From Spirochaetia bacterium (lineage in GTDB: Bacteria; Spirochaetota; Spirochaetia; Treponematales; Breznakiellaceae): DNA of 13,469 bases. The position numbers and the translations under genes are program-made. The stretch lies in NCBI GenBank assembly GCA_026002045.1, contig BOAV01000068.1, forward strand, positions 1-13,469, in the 5' to 3' direction. Under the pieces are notes generated by a model that saw only the letters and a list, made by a program, of their open reading frames with translations, made no database searches and was not told the DNA's origin. Numbering within the stretch: the first letter of the stretch is position 1; every line of letters begins with the position of its first letter. This document shows positions 1-4,524 of this stretch, piece by piece.

Positions 1-588
1 AATGATATATTGAATAAAGTAAAAGTTATTTTACCGTCAATTGATTATATAGACTTTAAACAATACGAAAGCTCAATGCGTCAAATGATTGATAATTATA
101 TCGGCGCAGAGGAATCCAGGGTATTAGCCAATTTTGATGACATGAGCCTTATAGAACTCCTTGCCAAGAAGGGTAAGGCCGCTCTCGATAAGCTCCCGGA
201 AGATATAAAAGGCAATCAGGATTTAATGGCTGAAACCATCGAAAACAACGTCCGCAGAAAAATCATGGAACGCAACCTTGAAAATCCTGAGTATTACAGG
301 AAGATGAGCGAACTGCTGGCGGAAATAATCAGAAACCGCAAGAACTCCGCCCAAGCCTATGAGGAATATCTAAAAAACATAATCGAACTCACTAAAAAAG
401 TAATAAACCCGGAAGAATCAGGCGGCTATCCGGCCGCGGTAAATACTCCCGCAAAACGGGCTTTATATGACACCTTTAGCCAAAATGAAGATTTAGCAAT
501 TAGAACAGACGGAATTATCCGGGCAACCAGGAAGGACGGCTGGTGGTCAAATCTGCAAAAGCAGCGGGCTATAGATGAGCCTTTTTAA
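1..588 (+). CDS. hsdR: Type I restriction endonuclease subunit R (HsdR), C-terminal part
   Basis: This is the 3' end of a gene that enters from the left. Frame 1 is open from base 1 (N-D-I-L-N-K...) to TAA at 586-588, giving about 195 visible residues; the TTG at 10 is internal and not a start. The protein has the hallmarks of the C-terminal helical region (DUF3387 type) of type I restriction R subunits: LPSIDYIDFKQYE near the visible start, then FDDMSLIELL, IENNVRRKI, and MSELLAEIIRNRK followed by YEEYLKNIIELTKKV. It closes with the ATRKDGWW segment typical of the R-subunit tail. In the family, R is the ATP-driven translocase and nuclease that acts with HsdM and HsdS; the DEAD-box motor and nuclease domains would lie upstream, outside the window. 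The segment is visibly more AT-rich than the genes from 1300 onward. What follows it is debris, so this is the end of the restriction locus. Confidence 0.88.
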   Translation, partial: NDILNKVKVILPSIDYIDFKQYESSMRQMIDNYIGAEESRVLANFDDMSLIELLAKKGKAALDKLPEDIKGNQDLMAETIENNVRRKIMERNLENPEYYRKMSELLAEIIRNRKNSAQAYEEYLKNIIELTKKVINPEESGGYPAAVNTPAKRALYDTFSQNEDLAIRTDGIIRATRKDGWWSNLQKQRAIDEPF

Positions 589-673
589 CGTAGCAGGAAT
601 TGACGTTCCAATTACAAGAAAGAATGGACTTGTTCGACAACCCGGTTGGTTGCCGAACAAGTCCATTATGTAA
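575..673 (+). pseudogene. Short ORF overlapping hsdR stop, possible truncated downstream gene
   Basis: An ATG at 575 lies inside the last codons of hsdR (14-base overlap) and opens a 32-codon frame ending at TAA 671-673. Its first 17 residues, MSLFNVAGIDVPITRKN, resemble the beginning of a normal protein. The rest is encoded by the hairpin at 623-667. Type I restriction loci of this kind are often followed by a YgjP/M48-type metallopeptidase gene whose N terminus has a similar pattern (short strand, G-I-x-V, then I/V-x-R-K), so a decapitated copy is one reading. This rests on a very short match; it could equally be a chance frame. No strong ribosome binding site is visible, though translational coupling to hsdR would not need one. 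Confidence 0.3.
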
Positions 674-1114
674 ACCGGCAAATCAAGATGATAAACGTTC
701 CGATAAAGAACCCGAACACAAGAAATTTTACTTTCGCACCCATCCTGAGTATTGCCTTCAAGTGCATCAAGGATTAGTTTATGGGCTTCTCGGGGCATAG
801 GCCATTCTTCATTGTCTGAAATATGCTGTAAATAAATGCTATCATCTGTATTAACCTCATTATCACCAATCGGATTAAGTACAGTAGCGATTGTGAATGA
901 ACCTTTGGGATTTACCCGCCGGAAAACACGTTCAAACGGATATTCATCGGGTATCCCATTCGGTAATTCCAGGAATGTTTTGAACCAGCTTTTCCGGGCC
1001 TGTCCCAATTCCTCCATTCCTTCTTCCCCTCCCGGTGAAGAATAGAAGTTTATCATGGATTGTTCTTGCGTAGCATCCTAAATGCTTTTGCCCTGCCCGT
1101 ACCGGGCACGCCTA
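589..1114. other. Gene-poor junction between hsdR and the thiamine operon
   Basis: About 525 bases carry no intact gene that I recognise. From left to right they hold the tail of the overlapping short ORF, the hairpin at 623-667, an unassigned AT-rich stretch (about 668-903), the ISAs1 transposase fragment (904-1014), a possible insertion-sequence end near 1095, and a small palindrome TGCCCG-TAC-CGGGCA at 1094-1108 just upstream of the cytX promoter. Composition shifts from AT-rich to GC-rich across this segment, as expected where an accessory region meets core chromosome. Confidence 0.6.
623..667. repeat. Near-perfect 45-base hairpin (palindromic element)
   Basis: Fourteen bases at 623-636 (AATGGACTTGTTCG) are exactly complementary to 654-667. 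Inside is one A/C mismatch, then five more pairs (CAACC 638-642 with GGTTG 648-652) around a five-base loop. No T-run follows on either side, so it is not a classical intrinsic terminator. Because it is palindromic, both strands encode nearly the same peptide (MDLF-N-...-GCRTSP), which creates spurious ORFs. It sits between the end of hsdR and the transposase relic. It resembles a dispersed REP-like or MITE-like unit, but no second copy exists in this window. Confidence 0.75.
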
Positions 1115-1142
1115 TTGACATTTTCCACCGCCTTGTTATACT
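1115..1142 (+). promoter_or_regulatory. Sigma-70 type promoter of the thiamine operon (extended -10)
   Basis: A perfect TTGACA (1115-1120) is followed after 16 bases by TATACT (1137-1142), preceded by TG one base upstream (1134-1135), an extended -10. Transcription would start near 1149-1150, directly at the 5' edge of the riboswitch. Position and quality agree well with the downstream leader. Confidence 0.8.
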
Positions 1143-1156
1143 GAAAATCACAATAT

Positions 1157-1250
1157 TGACAGGGGCGCTGGATAGTTCCGGCTGAGAGTAAGCGGCGTAA
1201 CGCTTTAAACCCTTAAACCTGATCCGGATAATGCCGGCGTAGGAAGTACG
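1157..1250 (+). ncRNA. TPP riboswitch (THI element)
   Basis: The conserved THI-box blocks are in order: AGGGGCGC (1161-1168), CTGAGA (1182-1187), ACCCTTAAACCTGAT (1209-1223), GGATAATGCCGGCGTAGG (1226-1243). Supporting helices can be drawn: P3 GCTGG/CCGGC around 1167-1182, an optional P3a AAGCG/CGCTT around 1190-1205, P2 GGG/CCC, and P5 CCGG/CCGG flanking ATAATG. The P1 helix is weak by eye. The element binds thiamine pyrophosphate and lowers expression of thiamine genes. Here it precedes cytX-thiE-HAD and is followed by a terminator, so control is by transcription attenuation. Confidence 0.95.
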
Positions 1251-1273
1251 TTTAATGCTTTTGCTTAAACTTG

Positions 1274-1309
1274 ACGCCTTCGCGGATTTTCCGGGAAGGC
1301 GTTTTTTTT
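1274..1309 (+). terminator. Riboswitch-controlled intrinsic terminator
   Basis: ACGCCTTC-G-CGG (1274-1285) pairs with CCG-G-GAAGGCGT (1291-1302), a 12-base-pair stem with one G/G mismatch and a five-base loop, followed directly by eight Ts (1302-1309). The 5' arm ACGCC (1274-1278) is also complementary to GGCGT at 1236-1240, inside the 3' half of the TPP aptamer. Ligand binding would hold 1236-1240 in the aptamer and free the terminator; without ligand, the 1236-1240/1274-1278 pairing would act as antiterminator. The stem is visible; the switching pairing is inferred. Confidence 0.9.
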
Positions 1310-1322
1310 GGAGGAAAGCGTT

Positions 1323-2489
1323 ATGAAAAAGCACACCATGTTCCTGCTCTGGGCGGGGGCGGCAATCTCAATTTCGGAAATATACACCGGGGGGACCCTG
1401 GCGTCCCTGGGCTACGGCCGGGGTATCGCGGCGATCCTTATCGGCCACCTGATAGGTACGGCTCTGCTTGCCCTTGGGGGTTACATCTCCTTTACCCGGA
1501 AGGAGAACGCCATGGACAGCGTCGCCTTTTCCCTGGGCAGGGGAGGGGGCGTTCTGGTGGCGGTTTTTAACGTGGTGCAGCTTATCGGCTGGACTATTAT
1601 CATGGTGGTGCAGGCGGGGAGCGCCGCCGTGGGGGCCCTGCCGGAAATTCCCTTTCAATGGGCGGCCCTGATTTTGTCGATTCTGGTACTGGTGTGGGCC
1701 TTAATCATGGGGAGCCCAGCGGCGCGGCTCAATGAGATCGTGGTCATCCTTTTGTCGATCCTCTGCGTGGTTCTTTTTGTTGAAGCCCGGGGAAATGCAT
1801 CTTCCCCCCTTGCCGGCCTTGGCGAAAACATGAGCATGACTCTGGGGATAGAACTTTCCATCGCCATGCCGGTTTCCTGGCTGCCCCTGGCCGGGGATTA
1901 CGCCTGCAAGGCGGAAAGCAGGACCGGCGCTGCGGCGATGCCATTTGCGGGGTACTTTATCGGGAGCGTGCTCATGTACTGCCTTGGGCTTTATATCGGC
2001 ATCAGTACCGGGGGGGATATTTTTACCTTTATCGCGGGAAGCAGGCTGCGGTTCCTGGCCTGCGCAGTGGTGCTGTTTTCCACATTGACCACCGCATTCC
2101 TCGATCTTTATTCCGCGGCGGTTTCTTCCCGGCAGCTTGTCAAAACAAAAAATGAAAGGATGCCGATTTTGGTGATCGGTCTTTTTACGGTTCTCGCGGC
2201 GGTGCTGTTCCCCATAAGCAGATATGAAGAAATTCTTATCAATTTTTTAAGCGCCATCGGCATGGTGTTTGTGCCGGTCTACTCGGTGCTGTTCCTGGAA
2301 TTCTTTTTCAAACGGGGCCGATGGGAAAAGACCTTTCAGCTTTATGCGCTGCTGACCATTTTTGTGGGCATGGCAGGTTACCGGCTTTTCACCCAATATG
2401 AAATCTGGATTCCCACGGTGATGAGCATCATACTGGTGAGCGTACTTTATGTACCGTTCTTGCTTGTTCGTTCTTCAAAAAAAGTATAG
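1323..2489 (+). CDS. cytX: CytX-type hydroxymethylpyrimidine permease (NCS1 family)
   Basis: A 388-residue integral membrane protein of the NCS1 nucleobase/cytosine permease family, CytX branch. The CytX branch is predicted to import the thiamine precursor hydroxymethylpyrimidine (HMP). The sequence is almost wholly hydrophobic, about 12 membrane segments, with the N-terminal GAAISISEIYTGG in the first helix, a GxxIGTALLALGGYISFT second helix, and the MPVSWLPLAGDYA segment near residue 190, which belongs to the family's substrate-binding helices. The ATG at 1323 is chosen because GGAGG (1310-1314) lies eight bases upstream; an in-frame TTG at 1308 would sit in the terminator T-tract. It is the first gene behind the TPP riboswitch, and thiE follows after nine bases. 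The regulatory context gives the HMP assignment; the fold alone would also fit cytosine uptake. Confidence 0.88.
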   Translation: MKKHTMFLLWAGAAISISEIYTGGTLASLGYGRGIAAILIGHLIGTALLALGGYISFTRKENAMDSVAFSLGRGGGVLVAVFNVVQLIGWTIIMVVQAGSAAVGALPEIPFQWAALILSILVLVWALIMGSPAARLNEIVVILLSILCVVLFVEARGNASSPLAGLGENMSMTLGIELSIAMPVSWLPLAGDYACKAESRTGAAAMPFAGYFIGSVLMYCLGLYIGISTGGDIFTFIAGSRLRFLACAVVLFSTLTTAFLDLYSAAVSSRQLVKTKNERMPILVIGLFTVLAAVLFPISRYEEILINFLSAIGMVFVPVYSVLFLEFFFKRGRWEKTFQLYALLTIFVGMAGYRLFTQYEIWIPTVMSIILVSVLYVPFLLVRSSKKV

Positions 2490-2498
2490 GATGAAAAA

Positions 2499-3137
2499 AT
2501 GATTCGCCTGAACCGTTTAAATCCCGAAGACCTGCTGCTCTACCTCTGCACCGATCGGGTGCTGTCATTGGGGCGGCCCATCACGGAAGCCCTTGAGGCC
2601 GCCATTGCCGGGGGCATTACCATGGTGCAGCTCCGGGAAAAAAACGCATCCACACGGGAATTTTACGACATTGCCCTTGAAGTGCAGAGGATCACCAAAA
2701 AACACAATGTGCCCCTGGTGGTGAATGACCGGTTAGACATCGCCCTGGCAATCGGCGCAGAGGGGCTTCATATCGGCCAGTCGGATATGCCTTTGCGGAT
2801 AGCCCGGCGGCTTGCGGGGGAAATGATGTTCATAGGTGTTTCCGCGCATACTGTTGAACAGGCCCGGCTTGCGGAACAGGAAGGGGCGGATTATCTGGGG
2901 GTGGGGGCTGTGTTTCCTACAGGAAGCAAGGCCGACGCGGCTGCCATCGGCCTTGATCGGCTGCGGGAAATCCGGGCGGCGGTGAAGATCCCGGCAGTGG
3001 CCATCGGCGGCATCGGGCCTGCCAATGTTTCGCAAGTGATGGCAACGGGGATCGAAGGGGTGGCGGTTATTTCAGCAATACTGTCACAGGGCGATATCAG
3101 GTCAGCGGCGAAAAATCTCCGTGGGCTTTTGGGCTGA
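2499..3137 (+). CDS. thiE: Thiamine phosphate synthase ThiE
   Basis: A 212-residue TIM-barrel enzyme that joins HMP pyrophosphate to thiazole (hydroxyethyl-methylthiazole) phosphate, giving thiamine monophosphate and pyrophosphate in the cytosol. Family signatures are complete: VQLREK (43-48) for pyrophosphate binding, NDR (76-78), HIGQSD (91-96), the G-x-G-x-VFPT-x-SK loop (134-144), GGI (170-172) and VAVISAI (188-194). Length matches stand-alone ThiE proteins, with no fusion to ThiD or ThiM. It starts at ATG 2499, nine bases after the cytX stop, behind a modest AGG at 2488-2490, so translation is probably coupled. The next gene starts eight bases after its stop. It is under the upstream TPP riboswitch. 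Nothing appears damaged. Confidence 0.96.
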   Translation: MIRLNRLNPEDLLLYLCTDRVLSLGRPITEALEAAIAGGITMVQLREKNASTREFYDIALEVQRITKKHNVPLVVNDRLDIALAIGAEGLHIGQSDMPLRIARRLAGEMMFIGVSAHTVEQARLAEQEGADYLGVGAVFPTGSKADAAAIGLDRLREIRAAVKIPAVAIGGIGPANVSQVMATGIEGVAVISAILSQGDIRSAAKNLRGLLG

Positions 3138-3145
3138 GAGTAGTA

Positions 3146-3817
3146 ATGCTGCAATTCTTGAACAAGTACGCTGGGGCCATTTTCGATCTGGATGGCACCC
3201 TGATCGATTCCATGCATGTCTGGGATCACATCAGCCGGGACTGGCTTATCGCAGGCGGCATTGATCCCGCTTTGATCCCCGCCGACATGGAAACAGCCTT
3301 TGTTTCCATGACCATCGCTGAAACCACCGCTTATGTAATCGACCATTTCGGCATACCCTTGAGTCAGAAAGAAATAGCCGCCCAATGGGAAGCCATGGCC
3401 CTGGGAGAGTATCAAGAAAATGTGCCCCTGAAACCGGGGGCCGCAGAACTTCTGCGTGTTTTGGCGGAACGGGGAATAAAGCTCGCAATAGCCACATCCA
3501 GTTTCCCCGCCTGCTGTGAAGCGGCGCTGGGCCGCCACGACATCAGAAAATATTTTTCCGCAATCGTTTATTCGGGCGAAGTAAAACGGAACAAAACTTT
3601 TCCCGACATCTGGCTTGCCGCCGCGTCCCGGCTGGACCTTGCCCCAAAATCCTGCGTGGTCTTTGAGGACATGTACGCCGCCCTCAAGGGGGTCCGCGCC
3701 GCAGGGATGGGCTTTGTGGCGGTCTATGACGATACCTGCGCCAACTGGCCCGCCATGCAGGCCGAGGCGGACCTGGCGCTGGAATCACTGGCGGCTATAC
3801 CCCCAGCGCTTTTTTGA
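3146..3817 (+). CDS. HAD-superfamily phosphatase in the thiamine operon
   Basis: A 223-residue cytosolic haloacid-dehalogenase-type hydrolase with a helical cap (subfamily I, beta-phosphoglucomutase-like). Motif I is FDLDGTL with nucleophile Asp14 and acid/base Asp16; motif II is ATSS (116-119); motif III Lys is probably Lys150 in NKTFPDIW, where most relatives have GKPAPD; motif IV is FED with Glu174 and Asp175. All catalytic residues are present, so an active phosphatase or phosphomutase is expected; substrate cannot be read from the sequence. Asp16 is compatible with either activity. It is the third gene of the TPP-controlled operon, eight bases behind thiE. This makes thiamine monophosphate or HMP phosphate plausible substrates, as HAD enzymes fill such roles in some organisms, but that is inference. 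The 3' end overlaps the convergent adk gene by 23 bases. Confidence 0.88.
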   Translation: MLQFLNKYAGAIFDLDGTLIDSMHVWDHISRDWLIAGGIDPALIPADMETAFVSMTIAETTAYVIDHFGIPLSQKEIAAQWEAMALGEYQENVPLKPGAAELLRVLAERGIKLAIATSSFPACCEAALGRHDIRKYFSAIVYSGEVKRNKTFPDIWLAAASRLDLAPKSCVVFEDMYAALKGVRAAGMGFVAVYDDTCANWPAMQAEADLALESLAAIPPALF

Positions 3818-4424
3818 AATTCCCCACCACCTTATCCACTTCGGGCCGGGCGTCCACATCGACCAGCAGACCCTTGTTCCGGTAAAAGTCGATGAGGGGG
3901 GCGGTTTGATCCCGGTAGACTTCAATCCGTTTGGTGATCGCCTCGCTCTTGTCGTCGTTCCGGATGTAGACCTCGCCGCCGCAGGTGTCGCAGACCCCTT
4001 CTTTTTTTGGCGGGTTAAAAACGGCGTGGTAGTTGACGCCGCACCGGCGGCAGACCCGGCGGCCCCCCAGCCGTTCCAGCACCGAAGAATCGGGGAGGTC
4101 GAAATTGACCACCTTGTCAACCCTGGAGAAACCGGCCAGGGCTTCCGCCTGGGGGATGGTCCGGGGGAAGCCGTCCAGGATATAGCCCTTTTTGGCGTCG
4201 TCCTGGGCGAGCCGTTCCTTGACCAGTTCAATAGTGGTGGCATCGTCCACGAGCTTCCCCGCGTCAATGATCGCCTTGACCTTGAGCCCCAGCGGGCTTT
4301 TGGCGGCAATGGCGGAACGGAAAATCGCCCCGGTGCTGATGTGGGGCAGCTTGAGAATGTCCACCGCTTTGGCGGCCAAAGTTCCCTTTCCCGCTCCGGG
4401 GGGGCCTAAAAAAATCAAATTCAT
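3795..4424 (-). CDS. adk: Adenylate kinase
   Basis: A 209-residue cytosolic enzyme interconverting ATP + AMP and 2 ADP. The P-loop GPPGAGKGT is at residues 7-15, the AMP-binding STGAIFR at 30-36 (Ala where many bacterial enzymes have Asp in STGDMLR), and LDGFPRT at 83-89. The lid carries a long-type insertion with a Cys4 zinc-type knuckle: Cys125, Cys128, Cys145, Cys148. Lid arginines and the KRIEVYRDQT helix follow, then the C-terminal PLIDFY segment. Length is that of the long adenylate kinases. The start is ATG 4424, with AAGGAG seven bases upstream on the minus strand. The gene is transcribed alone, convergent with the HAD gene (23-base overlap at 3795-3817) and divergent from the ABC operon. 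Confidence 0.97.
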   Translation of the reverse strand: MNLIFLGPPGAGKGTLAAKAVDILKLPHISTGAIFRSAIAAKSPLGLKVKAIIDAGKLVDDATTIELVKERLAQDDAKKGYILDGFPRTIPQAEALAGFSRVDKVVNFDLPDSSVLERLGGRRVCRRCGVNYHAVFNPPKKEGVCDTCGGEVYIRNDDKSEAITKRIEVYRDQTAPLIDFYRNKGLLVDVDARPEVDKVVGNFKKALGV

Positions 4425-4454
4425 TTAATAACTCCTTAATAGTACAGGATTTTA

Positions 4455-4483
4455 TTATTACACTTAATGTTGGATCCTTGCAA
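4455..4483 (-). promoter_or_regulatory. Probable adk promoter
   Basis: On the minus strand TTGCAA (4478-4483) is followed after 17 bases by TAATAA (4455-4460), in a locally AT-rich block about 30 bases from the adk start. Spacing is ideal and the -35 is four of six matches. The -10 lies within repeated TAA triplets, so its exact register is uncertain. TTGCAA is its own reverse complement and could serve both divergent genes. Confidence 0.45.
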
Positions 4484-4506
4484 TCACTTTTTAATCATGA
4501 TACCCT
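4478..4506 (+). promoter_or_regulatory. Possible promoter of the ABC-thiD operon
   Basis: The same TTGCAA (4478-4483), read rightwards, is followed after 17 bases by TACCCT (4501-4506), a poor -10 match. It would leave an untranslated leader of only about ten bases before ATG 4525. A promoter is expected somewhere in 4425-4524, since adk diverges here, but this exact site is weakly supported. Confidence 0.22.
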
Positions 4507-4524
4507 GTTACAAAAGGCAGGAAT

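Larger units (their letters stand above)
547..1056 (-). pseudogene. Chimeric ORF with ISAs1-family transposase N-terminal fragment
   Basis: The minus-strand frame from ATG at 1054-1056 encodes 169 residues. Residues about 15-51 (genomic 904-1014) match the N-terminal domain of ISAs1-family (H-repeat type) transposases: MEELGQARKSW, then FLELPNGIP and FERVFRRVNP. An intact enzyme would have roughly 40-50 residues before this block and continue into a DDE domain; here only 14 residues precede it. After residue 51 the similarity stops. Residues 52-130 are unrecognised and the last part is the reverse reading of the 623-667 hairpin and of hsdR. The catalytic DDE core is absent, so this cannot be a working transposase. 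A CAGGG at 1095 read leftwards could be a left inverted-repeat end, as ISAs1 ends commonly start this way, but no partner end was found. Best read as a deleted, rearranged insertion-sequence remnant; a real small gene in the middle part is not excluded. Confidence 0.6.

Noticed and set aside
1094..1108. Palindrome TGCCCG-TAC-CGGGCA as an operator
   Set aside because: Six-base arms in GC-rich sequence are common by chance, and it lies upstream of the -35 with no known regulator pattern; kept only as a note.
1308..1322. In-frame TTG upstream of cytX as start
   Set aside because: It overlaps the terminator T-tract and the GGAGG ribosome binding site itself; ATG 1323 has ideal spacing.
1053..1334. 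93-codon minus-strand open frame across the thiamine leader
   Set aside because: It covers the promoter, TPP riboswitch and terminator antisense and has no recognisable domain; part of it may be transposon debris, but not a gene.
3615..4409. 264-codon plus-strand frame opposite adk
   Set aside because: A shadow of adk and of the HAD gene; low-complexity translation without family features.
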